Below are positions 44,985 through 55,341 of a DNA stretch of 64,000 nt, one piece after another. Numbering within the stretch: position 1 is the first letter of the stretch; each line of letters starts with the position of its first letter. The notes under the pieces were generated by a model. It saw nothing but the letters and a program-made list of their open reading frames with translations. It was not told where the DNA came from and searched no databases. Source of the stretch: Ursus arctos (Eukaryota; Chordata; Mammalia; Carnivora; Ursidae); contig NW_026622875.1 of NCBI RefSeq assembly GCF_023065955.2, positions 12,006,501-12,070,500 of the forward strand, given 5' to 3'. A program made the position numbers and the translations under genes.

Positions 44985-47025
44985 TTTAAAAAATAGACTT
45001 TATATTTTAGAGAAGTTTCAGGTTCACAGCAATATTGAGCAGAAGGTACAGAGATTTCTCATATACCCCTTATACCCATATCTGCATACCCATGGGTTCC
45101 TCCATGTCTTTAGATGGCATTTCTTTAAGCGCTGAATAGAGTCCATTGTCTGAATGTACCTGTTTCTTTATCCAGCTACTGAAGGACATCTTGGTTGCTT
45201 AAAAGTTTGAGCAGTTATGAATAATTCTGTGTGGACATAAGTTTCCAGCTCCTTTGGGTAAATACCAATGGGCATAATTGCTGGGTTATATGGTAACCAT
45301 ATAATTAGTTTTGTAAGAAACCATCAAACTGTATTCCAAAGTACCTGTACCCGTTTGCATTCCCACCAGCAATGAGATTTTCTGTCACTCCACGTCCTCC
45401 CCACCATTGGTGTCATCAGTGTTCTGGAGTTTGGCTTTTCTATTAGGTGTAGAGTTACCTCATTGTTGTTTTAATATGTATTTTGTGGGCGAACTACGAT
45501 ACTGAGCATCTTTTTGTATGTTCATTTTCCATCTGTTTGTCTTCTTTGGTGAGATGTTCATTAAGTTCCTTTCTGTAATTTTTTTTGTTTTCTTACTGTT
45601 GAATTTTAAGAGTTTTTCATATATTTTGATAATAATCCCTTACCAGATAAGTCTTCTGAAAATATTTTTTCTCAGCTCATGGCTTATCTTTTCATTCTCT
45701 TGACATTGTCTTTTGCACAGCAGAAATTTTTAGTTTTAGTGAAGTCCAGCTTATGAATTATTTCTTTCATGGATCACACTTCTGGTGTTGTATCTAAAAA
45801 GTCCTTTCCAAATCCAAGGTCATCTAGATTTTCTATGTTGTTTTCTAAAACTTTTATAGTTTTGCATTTTACATTTAGGTCCCTGATACATTTTGAGTTA
45901 ATTTTTAGGAAGAGTGTAAGTTCCGTGCCTAGATTTTTTTTTTTTTTTTTTGGCATCTGGATGTCCATGTGTTCCAGCACCCTTCGTTGAAAAGCTTCAT
46001 ACCTTGTATTGCCTTCATTTCTTTGTCAAACATCAGTTGATTATATTTATGTGAGTCTATTTCTGGATTTTATATTCTGTTCCATTGATTTGTCTATTCT
46101 TCTACCAATACCACACTGTATTGATTGCTGTGTCTTTACGGGAAGTCTTAAAGTTGGGTAATGTTAGTCCTTCCACTTTGTTCTTCTTCCATATAGTGCT
46201 GGCTCTTCTCAGTCTTATGCCTCTACATATAAACTTTAGAATCAGTTTATCAATATCCAAAAAAAATAGTTTGCTAGAATGTTTATTAGGATTGAATTGA
46301 AGCTAGAGATCAACTTGGGAAGAGCTAGCATCTTGACAATATTGAGTCTTTCTATCCATGAACATGGAATGTCTCTCCATTTATTTTAGTTATTTTATTT
46401 CTTTCATCAGAGTTTTGAAGTATTCTCATATAGACCTTACATATTTTCTTAGACTTATACCTAAGTGATTAATTTTTAAGAGTGTTAATGTAAATGGTAT
46501 TATGTTTTAAATTTCAAGTTCTAGTTGTTCATTGCTAGTATATAGGAAAGTAACTAACTTTTATAGTTTAACTTTGTATTATGCAACCCTGCTATAATTA
46601 CTGAACAGTTCCAGGAGTTATTTTGTTAATCTTTTTGATTACCTGTATACACAGTCATGTCATCTGCAATCAAAGACAGTTTCATTTCTTCCTTCTCAAT
46701 CTGTATAATTTTAACTTTCTTTTCTTATCCAATTGCATTAGCTAGAATTTCCAGGATAATTCTGGAAGGGAGTGGTGAGAGGAGATCCTTGACTTGTGCC
46801 TAATCTTAGAGGGAAAGCTCTGAGTTTCTCAACATTAAGTATGATGCTAGCTATGTTTTTTGTACATGTTCTTTATCATGTTGAGGAAGTTTCTCTCTAT
46901 TCCTTGTTTACTGAGAATTTTTATCATGAATGGTTGTTAGATTTTGTCAAATGTTTCTTCTGCATCTACTTATATGATGTGATTTTTCTTCTTTAGCCTA
47001 TTGATGTGATGGACAACAATAAATG
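44985..47025 (-). mobile_element. LINE-1 about 2 kb, minus strand, degenerate ORF2 and 3' UTR
   Basis: The plus strand starts with the inverse 3' UTR (AGAAGTTTCAGGTTCACAGC, TTTCTCATATACCCC) and runs through the inverse ORF2: GCATTCCCACCAGCAATGAG, GTGTTCCAGCACCCTTCGTTGAAAAG, CATTGATTTGTCTATTCTTC, CATCTGCAATCAAAGACAGTTTCATTTCTTCC and CTTGACTTGTGCCTAATCTTAG. A minus frame at 45774-45980 reads LKINSKCIRDLNVKCKTIKV, an ORF2 C-terminal remnant. Many stops. A T-run lies at 45938-45953. It is 5'-truncated near 47025. Confidence 0.92.
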
Positions 47026-47277
47026 ACTTTTTGACTCTATCAGATATCTGATAAAAAGTGAAAAATCTGAACTACCAGAGCATCAGACTATAAACATCAA
47101 TACTATTAGATATTTCTTGCTAATAATCCATTTGATTTTAATAAAGATAAGCAGCAACACTGAATATTTTGGAATATAAAATTTCACTAATATAGTTAAA
47201 CTTTATTTCCAGTCTGAGTTAGGAGTCTAACCAAAAGTGCTCAATGGCACAACATGGTTTAAAAATAAAGAAAAATG

Positions 47278-47450
47278 ATGTGTCAATGTTGGGTTATTGA
47301 TTTTAACAAATGCACCACTCCAGTGTAGGATACTAATAGTGTGGGAAGTTGTACATGTATAAGGATAGGGAGTATATGGGATCTCTGTACTTGCCATTTA
47401 ATACACTATGGACCTAAAACTGCTCTAAGAAATGAAGTCCATTAAAAAAT
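47278..47450 (+). mobile_element. Old L1 3' UTR end
   Basis: TGTCAATGTTGGGTTATTGATTTTAACAAATGCACCACTCCAGTG, then GGGATCTCTGTACTTGCC and GACCTAAAACTGCTCTAAGAAATGAAGTCCATT, matches an L1M 3' terminus. It is opposite in orientation to the L1 at 44985-47025. Confidence 0.85.
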
Positions 47451-47488
47451 AGAGAAAAAAAAAAAAGAGAGAGAGAGAGAAGGTCTTG

Positions 47489-47606
47489 GGGTGCCTGGCT
47501 GACTCAGTTGGTAGAGCATTCAACTCTTGATCTCTGGGTTGTAATTTCAAGTCCCATGCTGGGCATAGAGATTACTGAAAATAAAATCTTAAAAAAAAAA
47601 AAAAAA
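47489..47606 (+). mobile_element. Short carnivore SINE with target-site duplication
   Basis: Head GGGGTGCCTGGCTGACTCAG, TTGGTAGAGCATTCAACTCTTG, GGGTTGTAATTTCAAGTCCC, GGGCATAGAGATTACTGAAA, then AAAATCTT and a long A run. Flanking AGGTCTTGG and AGTCTTGG. Same short subfamily as 37351. Confidence 0.93.
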
Positions 47607-48222
47607 AGTCTTGGTAGGGATGGCTGATTTGCCATTTACAAGAATATCTTCCATAAGTTACCTAAGATGTGAGGCTGCAGTACTGTCATTTTCCTACAAA
47701 TGGAGAACACCATTATGAAAATTGTATATCCAAGATGTTGACTGTTTTCCCAGGTAGACTTTCAGAAACAAAGGAGGTACCTTCTTTACCTCACTCCAGA
47801 ATCAGATTTAGAGTGAGCCTTATTGTTTCTTCACTTCTGGATTAAAATCACAGCTAAAATGAATTAGGAGTCCAAAACATTAGGAGAGAAAGAAAAAGAA
47901 AATGGAACATTTTCGTTCAGAAGGAAATTAATCAGGAGTGGTAGCCAGACTGCCTGGAAACAATTTTCCTTTTGAAAAAAAAAAAAATTCCAAAAGTGGC
48001 ACTGATCCAATGTATTTTTACCCTATTGAAAGCAATCTTATCTCTTTAGGCTACTTTAATTGTATTTTTGAATCAAAACATATCATTCAAATAATGCTTC
48101 CTGTGCCATCATATATTTAGACTCTGGGGGAGGTGAGTTGGAGGAAGAAAACTTTGTCCTTTGTTAAAGCTCTGTGCCCAGTTACAGAAGTCCATAATTT
48201 AGGAAAGATCACAACTACTTTT
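47607..48222. other. Unclassified stretch
   Basis: No gene or family recognised. Confidence 0.5.
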
Positions 48223-48238
48223 CTGATAGTTCTCTTCT

Positions 48239-48432
48239 TTTAAAAGATTTTATTTATTTACTTGACAGAGAGAGAGACAGTGAGAGAGGGAACACAAGCA
48301 GGGGCAGAGGCAGAGGGAGAAGCAGGCTCCCCACTGAGCAGGGAGCCCGATGTGGGGCTTGATCCTAGGACCCTGGGATCATGGCCGGAGCTGAAGGCAA
48401 ACGCCCAACAACTGAGCCACCCAGGCGCCCCC
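48239..48432 (-). mobile_element. Carnivore SINE with target-site duplication
   Basis: Inverse SINE with GAGAGACAGTGAGAGAGGG, TGGGGCTTGATCCTAGGACC and head ACCCAGGCGCCCCC. Direct repeats CTGATAGTTCTCTTCTTT (from 48223) and CTGATAGTTCTTTT (from 48433). Confidence 0.95.
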
Positions 48433-48446
48433 CTGATAGTTCTTTT

Positions 48447-49075
48447 CATACTTTATTTTCTTTCCCAAAGTACCAAAGAGTTCCCTAATGCCTTATTCTC
48501 CTTTACAGATTTGTTCTTTTGGCTGTTGCTCAACCCTCAACTTGTATGCTCAGCAAAATTCAAAAGAACTTCTCTACTCTTGTTCTAATTCTAGTTTACA
48601 GGCACTTTTGTTTTGTTAACAAGATAAGTAGGTGGCTAACTAAAGATGGACATCAGGGCTTACTGGTTCTGTCCCTGAAGCCACAAGAAACTGGAGATGT
48701 TAGCCAAACATTCAATTTTCAGTGCTTCATACATACATTGGTCAATCTTTTGATTGCTTCCTCAACTCTGCAGTCATCCAAACTTATTTTTTATCTCATA
48801 ATTTCCTGAAATAGCCGATGCAACATAGTATCCACTTTATACACTAAATGGCCAAGTCAATCTTACATCTACCCCTGGGTAACATAGTTCCTATGACAAT
48901 AAGGATATAGTAGACAGCCATTTATACTGAAAGAGAGATGACAGGGAGACAATGAAATCTCTTCATATAGTGGTTGTGCTGGCATACTCAAGAAGGCTTC
49001 GATCTGTTCTCCCTAGCCCCAAAGGATACAAATCGAACCAAGAAGGGAGAGCAGCATAGATGTAGGTTTGGTCTA
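48447..49075. other. Unclassified stretch
   Basis: No gene or family recognised. The 96-codon frame at 48519-48809 has no domain. Confidence 0.5.
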
Positions 49076-49094
49076 AAGAATAAACTTTCTATTT

Positions 49095-49289
49095 TTTTTA
49101 AGATTTTATTTATTTATGAGAGAGAGAGCGCAAGAATGAGATCGTATGAGCAAGGGGGAAGGACAGAGGGAGAAGGAGAAGCAGGCTCCCTGCTGAGCAA
49201 GGAGCCCAATGTGGGGCTCAATTCCAGGACCCCGGGATCATGACCTGAGCTGAAGTCAGACGCTCAACCAACTCTGCCACCCAGGTGCC
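49095..49289 (-). mobile_element. Older carnivore SINE with target-site duplication
   Basis: Inverse SINE with GCAGGCTCCCTGCTGAGCAAGG, TGGGGCTCAATTCCAGGACC and head CTGCCACCCAGGTGCCC. Direct repeats AAGAATAAACTTTCTATTT (from 49076) and AAGAATGAACATTCTATTA (from 49290). Confidence 0.95.
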
Positions 49290-49654
49290 CAAGAATGAAC
49301 ATTCTATTAGCTCTGTCCGACAATGTGCTGAGAACAGGAAGCTGTGTGTGTTGAGTTCCCAGGCACTGGAGGTGTAACAGCCAAGACCAAGAAGGGGTGT
49401 GGCACAGGGGCACCTAAGATCCCTCCCAACCCTGATTCATCATGGGAACCACATACAGAATACGTGTATGTACATTATTCATAGAAGTCAAGGGGAAAAT
49501 GCACAGATCCTCACTAGAACCGGGATTTCATATGCTGTTTTTTCATCCCTGGCTCTGTCCTGACTTGCGCTATGGGCATTTGTGGGAGGGATTTAATGCC
49601 TCAGTGCTTGTTATTCATTTGTAAATGCAAAGGTAGGCCCCTGGTGTCGCAGTC

Positions 49655-49800
49655 GCTGGGAGGGAGACCTGACCTAGTCTTGGCTTTGTCACCAGGGACA
49701 CTGTGGACCAGTCATCTGATCTGTGCAGGTCTCAAGTTTTCTCACAGGTAAAACAAGTTAGATTAGGAAAACTCTGAGGTCCTTCCTGCTTTGAGCGTCT
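49655..49800 (+). mobile_element. MIR SINE, diverged
   Basis: GACCTAGTCTTGGCTTTGTCACC, CAGTCATCTGATCTGTGCAGGTCTCAAGTTTTCTCACAGGTAAAACAAG and AAACTCTGAGGTCCTTCCTGC follow the MIR order. Confidence 0.65.
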
Positions 49801-50074
49801 ACAGTAAAACCATATCTCAAGGTTGTCAATTAAAAAGCAATAGGTGAATACGATGACACTTTGACTAATGAAGTACAAGACTACTGTTTTCTAGTCAACC
49901 ATTCTCATATAGTAATAACGCCAAGAGATGTGATCGCCTTTCCTGTCCGGCCTCAGGAAACAGTTTAAATGCCAATAGGCAAGCAGGAAAAAAAAACCAA
50001 ACAAGCGTATTTCCAGATTATTAACATCTGTTAGTGGTAACTATCAACTTGCTTCTACTAGCAAGAGAGGTTTT

Positions 50075-50480
50075 CAGATATTCATTCACTCAGCAACAAT
50101 TTATTGAGCACCTATGAAGGCTGAAACCCTGGGGTGCCAAATCCTGAGGATAAAATGGTAAATCACAAAGGAAATACACATTCTTTTTTTTTTTTTTTAA
50201 AGAGTTTATTTATTTATTTGACACAGAGAGAGACAGCCAGCGAGAGAGGGAACACAAGCAGGGGGAGTGGGAGAGGAAGAAGCAGGCTCCCAGCAGAGGA
50301 GCCCGATATGGGGCTCGATCCCAGGACTCCAGGATCAGGCCCTGAGCCGAAGGCAGACACTTAACAACTGAGCCACCCAGGTGCCCCAGAAATACACATT
50401 CTTCACTTGAAAGGTTCACCATCTAGTAGAAAAGACCAACACGTGATAGGCAAAAATAATAAGTCAGTTTACTGAAGCAC
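50075..50480 (-). mobile_element. L2 3' region interrupted by a SINE
   Basis: Left of the SINE: ATATTCATTCACTCAGCAACAATTTATTGAGCACCTATG (inverse L2 3' terminus). Right of it: TTCACCATCTAGTAGAAAAGACCAACACG, the expected continuation (...CTAGTGGGGAGACAG...). The SINE at 50186-50388 splits it. Confidence 0.72.
50186..50388 (-). mobile_element. Arctoid-type SINE with target-site duplication
   Basis: Young-type inverse SINE. Perfect direct repeats GAAATACACATTCTT lie at 50171-50185 and 50389-50403. The plus frame 50134-50364 that reads SERGNTSRGSGRGRS is SINE antisense, also found in other copies. Confidence 0.96.
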
Positions 50481-51589
50481 AAACTAAGATTCGGGAAGAT
50501 GTGTATGGCTTGTTGTGTGCACTCCGAAAGAGAAAGCCGGGGTGCCGAGCTTTTCTCCTCCCAGTACTAGAAATAAAGAAAGCTCAGCACACTGAGTCAT
50601 CAAGGCTTAGTATTCACTGCAGTAATACCTTCCTTCATGTGGTGCAGGATGGGCACAATGCACAATTAGCCGTCACAACTTGTTACAGGAACAGATCCAT
50701 TATCCATGAGGTTAATCCACTTTGAGCATGATAAGGCACGAAGAGGTGAGACACCCTGAGACTTCCCTCCACGCCATTCAAATACAGTCCAGAGCCCCAC
50801 AGCCAACCATCTCGTGCGCTGTTTGAACAAGACATACTCCTGCCCATGATTAATACTGCTTTAGTGTTTAGTTTAGAGAATCAGATAAACAAATAACAGT
50901 TTCTGCTTTCCTTTCCTCCTGTTCTTCTCTCCCAGTCCCCTCTCCCAGCCGGGACAGGGTCTCTGTTCTTCTTGTGGCTGGGTAAAGGAGTTTTAGACAA
51001 ACATTGAAAGGCTCCCTTATTTGAAGATTTCAGCTCAGGACTGATGTCTTCTGTCCCCAGAGGACACTTGGACCATGAATTGCCTCATTGTTTTCAGAGG
51101 AGAGCAATTCAGTGAGGAGTGTGGGTGTCTGAGAGACTGCAGTTCTGTACAGTCACCCTGACCGTGATGCTGGCCCCAAGAAAAAGGGTTGGCTTGCCAT
51201 CTAGTTCAGCCAGGCTGTGAAAAACGCAAAAACAAAGCAGGCATTTCACATGTGCAAAAGGTCACTTGTAAAAAGCCCTCATGGAATTCAGATTCATTTA
51301 GATTTGATCTTTTTTTTTAATTCGGACACCAGTATTCTAAACCATTTACTCTCAAATAAGTTAGGCGGTAGGAGACTCTTCAAAAACCATCCTTTTATCA
51401 TGACAGAGTCAAGGCAGTTCTAAACTATCTACTGAAGACACATGTATTTATTCTACTTATACCAACTTTGTTTCCGAAATTATTTTAAGTGGCCAGGCTC
51501 CCAGTACAAAGTCTACCCTAATTACAAACTCAGAGCAGGCTCAGTTTCTATCTGGGAACCTTACCCTACTTTGAATTTTGTTTCACTTG
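50481..51589. other. Unclassified stretch
   Basis: No gene or family recognised. A pyrimidine-rich segment lies at 50903-50950. Confidence 0.5.
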
Positions 51590-51790
51590 CTGACATGACG
51601 ATGAGGTGGAAGCCGCGGGCGGTGCCAGAAGGGCCGCCATCACGGCCATAAACGAGCAGGACTGACTGGGCACGTCAGCCGGCCCGACGCTTCAGCAGCT
51701 GCCCGCTCGAAGGCTGGCTGGCAAACACGCTTGGCACAAAGCTGGAGCGCCAACAGCACAGTTGGGGTTAAAGCGGCACCCCCGCAAGCC
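51590..51790. promoter_or_regulatory. Small CpG-dense patch, candidate regulatory DNA
   Basis: About 17 CpG dinucleotides in 200 bases, including GAAGCCGCGGGCGGTGCC (51609), GGGCCGCCATCACGGCC (51630), CAGCCGGCCCGACGC (51675) and CCCGCTCGAAGG (51702). The flanks are CpG-poor. It may be a small unmethylated element such as an enhancer or orphan promoter, or an unrecognised GC-rich repeat. No transcript evidence is available. Confidence 0.4.
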
Positions 51791-52179
51791 CTCAGATTAC
51801 TCAAGCAGGGAAGCCAAACAGAAAGACAAACCCAATGTTTGTCCGGATTTTGCTCTGGCTACACTCAGTGACACGCTCTCTACATACTCAGCCTACTTCA
51901 GCACTCTCCGTCGTGGGGCTTTGTGAATGCCGGGAAAATTCTGTCTTTTATAAGAGCTTGCGTTCTTATCCACGGCAGGCATTTTAAGCCACATGGACAA
52001 ATGTCAATACCAGCCAGGTATTTTTGAATAAGTAGCTACTCGCAGTGTATGTTGTCCCACTCCCTCCTCTCTTCACTTTCCTTCAATCTGAAAAGGTCTT
52101 CTGGTAATAGCACCCCACCAAAATTCCTATCAAATTTGTCAATGTTCATTCTAGAAAGCTGTAATACTTGATTTCTCAA
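51791..52179. other. Unclassified stretch
   Basis: No gene or family recognised. It may include the left margin of the L2 that follows. Confidence 0.5.
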
Positions 52180-53280
52180 AAGGCTGGACGATTTGATGAC
52201 TCCCTCCTTTTCCAAATTCTCTTTCCTTGGCCTCTCTGCTTTCCATCTACTCACTTTGGCCTTTTCTTCTCAGAGCCCTTTCTTAAGTGTCCTATTTCCT
52301 CGGGTCTTGATTTCAGGACTCTTCTAGTTTTATATTTTCTTCCTAGGCCATCACATCTGTTCCCAGTGCTTTAGTCCCCAAGAACATGGGATGGTTTCAA
52401 CAAGCACTTCCAACTCAGTTCTTCTTACTGAGCGCAAGTCCTAGGTAGTCCATCGTTTCCTGGAAATAAGCACATAGATAACACCCCTGCCCCCCCGACT
52501 CCTCAAAATGAATATTTCCAATACAGAACTCTTTCTCTCTTCCCCATCCCCAACTTGCTGCCCTTCTTTGTCATCCCCTATTCCTTTAAATGGTGCATCA
52601 CTTCCCGGAGGGAGGAATTGGGGGGTCGGGGAGTCATCATCGATTTGTCTGTTTCCATCACTCTCCTATCTCATCCACCACCAGATCTTGTTGAGTTTGC
52701 TTTCTTAATGTCTCCCGAATCTGTCTCTTCTTCTTTTTGTCCCTGCCATCAGCTGTCACCTGAACTGCGGATCTCCTGTAGCCACTCAGGACCTCCTACA
52801 ATCTAAAACATTTTCCAGCCAGATCATTGGTTTTAATAAGCATCTAACTTAAAACTGACAAATGGCTTCCCACCGCTCTTGGGATTAATTCCAAAATCCT
52901 AAACCTACCCCTAAGGTTCAATGCTGGCCTCTCTCCAGTCCTATTTCGGGCTATAACTATTCATTAGCTGTGATGAGGCAATTGGTTTCTCTTGTATGGT
53001 CTTTCCAGTCTCAAGGCCTCTCACATGCTATTTTCTCTTTGGCAGAGAGAGCTTTACTCTTTTATGTCCTTCTAGTTTCAAACTCAGTTGTGCTCCCCTT
53101 GCCCAGTGCTCTGTCAGCTCTACACATCCCCCCCTCATAACACTCCTTTTATTTTATTCTAACAGAATAACTTTTTTTTTTTTTGACAACTGTTTTCCAC
53201 CAATGCACTGTAATTCAGTAACAGTGGGATCTAATTTATCTTAACATCCCCAAGTAACTGAGAACACAGTACAGCCTCCA
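52180..53280 (+). mobile_element. L2 ORF2 3' portion, long and degenerate
   Basis: About 1.1 kb follows L2 in the plus direction. Landmarks in order: TTTGATGACTCCCTCC, CTTGATTTCAGGACTCTTCT, CCATCACATCTGTTCCCAG, GGAGTCATCATCGATTTGTC, AGATCTTGTTGAGTTTGC, AATGTCTCCCGAATCTGTC, GACAAATGGCTTCCCACCGC, CTCTTGGGATTAATTCCAAAATCC, TCAAGGCCTCTCACATGC and TGCTCCCCTTGCCCAGTGC. Frames of 66-83 codons on the plus strand here are shards of it. L2 has been inactive since early in mammalian evolution, so no function is expected. Confidence 0.78.
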
Positions 53281-53939
53281 TAAATATTATTGAGAAAATA
53301 AATTAGTGAATTTTATATGCATTTTTGTGAAATTATGAGTATACTTACAAAACAATTTTTAAATGCTTTACAGAATTTTTGGTTAGAAAATAAAATGTAC
53401 CTTTGCATTTATTCATAGAAAGAAATACTAGCATTTGTGTGTTGGTTGATATTCAAAGAAGAAAATAATAGGGTCATGTTTCTATCATTCCATCAATATA
53501 GAAGCCATCTGTTCTCCGTAAAAAAACTTCTTTTTGTGGAAAGGAAAAACTAAACCCAAATGAGTTGTGGTAAGATAAAATTTAAAAATTTTATGTCAGT
53601 TTTTTTTCCATTCCCCAAATTATTCACGTTGCTGCACATCTCTGTTGGACGTGGCAGGGGGGAGAGAATGGCACACGTCAGCGGCGATACATGGCAAGTC
53701 GAGGCCAGTGCTTAGAGCTACTGCGGAAGGCAGCATGTGGACAGAGGCGAGAGAGGACAAAAGAACAATAGGCAGACATACCCCTACCCTCAGCCCTGCT
53801 CCTATGAAGCTCCTCTCCTCATCCAGGGACTACCCCGGGAGAAGGAAGGGTGAACCTTGGAGAAGAGAGCCGCTCTGCCTGGGAGGTCAAGCTTCAGCTG
53901 GCTAGGTGATACCCTTAACTGACTGTACAATTACCTGAA
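53281..53939. other. Unclassified stretch
   Basis: No family recognised. An 86-codon plus frame at 53645-53905 in mildly GC-rich DNA has no domain. Confidence 0.5.
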
Positions 53940-53954
53940 AGAGGCTGTTGTTTA

Positions 53955-53991
53955 TGGTTGGTTGGGTGGGTGGGTGGGTGGTGGTGGTTGT
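53955..53991 (+). repeat. (GGGT)n / G-rich simple repeat
   Basis: GGTTGGTTGGGTGGGTGGGTG and following GGTGGTGGTT sit between the left duplication copy and the tail of the SINE at 53992-54390. At least four G-triplets separated by single T make it a strong G-quadruplex candidate. Confidence 0.85.
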
Positions 53992-54390
53992 TTTCTAAAG
54001 ATGTATTTATTTGGGGCACCTGGGTGGCACAGCGGTTAAGCGTCTGCCTTCGGCTCAGGGCGTGATCCCAGCGTTCTGGGATCGAGCCCCACATCAGGCT
54101 CCTCCGCTATGAGCCTGCTTCTTCCTCTCCCACTCCCCCTGCTTGTGTTCCCTCTCTTGCTGGCTGTCTCTATCTCTGTCGAATAAATAAATAAAAATCT
54201 TTAAAAAAAATAAAGATGTATTTATTTATTTTAGAGAGAGAGCACAAGTGGGAGGGGCAGAGGGAGAGGGAGAGAGAATCTCAAGCAGACTCCAGGCTGT
54301 GTGCGGAGCCCCACACGGGGCTTAATCTCACAACCATGAGATCACGACCTGAGCTGGACACTCAACCGACTGTGCTACCCAGGCGGCCCT
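53992..54390 (-). mobile_element. Older SINE split by a younger SINE
   Basis: The older SINE is inverse: its tail (TTTTCTAAAGATGTATTTATTT) begins at 53992 and resumes at 54211 after the inserted element. It then shows GGGAGGGGCAGAGGGAGAG, CGGGGCTTAATCTCACAACC and head CTACCCAGGCGGCCC. Outer direct repeats AGAGGCTGTTGT are at 53940-53951 and 54391-54402. Confidence 0.92.
54013..54210 (+). mobile_element. Arctoid-type SINE inserted in the older SINE
   Basis: A near-consensus young copy: GGGGCACCTGGGTGGCACAG, GGGATCGAGCCCCACATCAGG, CT-rich body, AATAAATAAATAAAAATC tail. Direct repeats TAAAGATGTATTTATT flank it (53997-54012 and 54211-54226). It lies opposite in orientation to its host. Confidence 0.96.
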
Positions 54391-54402
54391 AGAGGCTGTT
54401 GT

Positions 54403-55090
54403 AAACAGAGACTGAGTCATCCCCAAGTGTAGATAGTGGATGTCATCACAGAGCAGCAATAAGGACTCGTGAACAAGTCAGGTTTGTTATTGGGGAAGTA
54501 AAAGAACTCTAGATTTCTGGTCATCTGAGTCATGGTTTATAAGTGTAAATCTAACGTAGAGAGAAGTCGAGTCTTTGATACAATATTTAGGAGATTGCCT
54601 TGCTCATCTGGGTGAGCTGAATATAAAAGCTAGATCTCAGCCCCCAAATTGACTCAAGAAAGAAAGTCTCATTTTTAGATGTGAATTCTTATCCTTTCCA
54701 AGCTACTATGCTAGTGAAAACACGAGAAGAACAATCAGGGGTCACAAAGAACCTCCAGTAAAAAAGAACTGCGAGTTTTCCTATCTTGATAGAAGGCATT
54801 TTTGTTTCTCCATCTTCCTTCTTTTCCGCCCCTCCTGCATCTCCCTCCCTACCTCCCCGCCGCCACTTTAAGCTATCTCTCACTTTTAAAACATGAATAA
54901 AAATGAAATATGAAAAAAATTGAAGTTTCAATCTTTTGATATTCTCTTCTAGCCTCAAGTGAGCTATTTTTAAAAATGCTGACTGGCATATGCAATCAAG
55001 AACTGGGAAAGGAAAGTCTTAAGATAAAATATGAATGATAATATATACAATGTAATTTAATAATAATTTTTCTCCTTGTCCACAGAGAGC
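54403..55090. other. Unclassified stretch
   Basis: No gene or family recognised. Confidence 0.5.
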
Positions 55091-55105
55091 TAAAGGATAT
55101 AATTT

Positions 55106-55326
55106 GGGGTGCCTGGGTGGCTCAGTCACTTAAGCATCTGCCTTCCGCTCAGGTCATGATCCCAGAGTCCTGGGATGGAGTCCCACATTGGGCTCCCTGT
55201 TCAGCGGGGAGCCTGCTTCTCCCTCTCCCTCTGCCTGCTGCTCCCCCTGCTTGTACTCTCTCTCTCTGTGTCAAATAAATAGATGGAATCTCTAAAAAAT
55301 ATATAAATAAAAAATAAATAAATAAA
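55106..55326 (+). mobile_element. Carnivore SINE with target-site duplication
   Basis: Head GGGGTGCCTGGGTGGCTCAG, GTCATGATCCCAGAGTCCTGGG, TGGAGTCCCACATTGGGC, CT-rich body and a tail of AAATA units. Perfect direct repeats TAAAGGATATAATTT lie at 55091-55105 and 55327-55341. Confidence 0.96.
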
Positions 55327-55341
55327 TAAAGGATATAATTT

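Noticed and set aside
39474..50364. Recurrent peptide SERGNTSRGSGR in frames at 39474-39716, 40240-40431 and 50134-50364, as if from a gene family
   Set aside because: All of them are antisense translation of the same carnivore SINE body. The repeats and flanking duplications show they are mobile-element copies.
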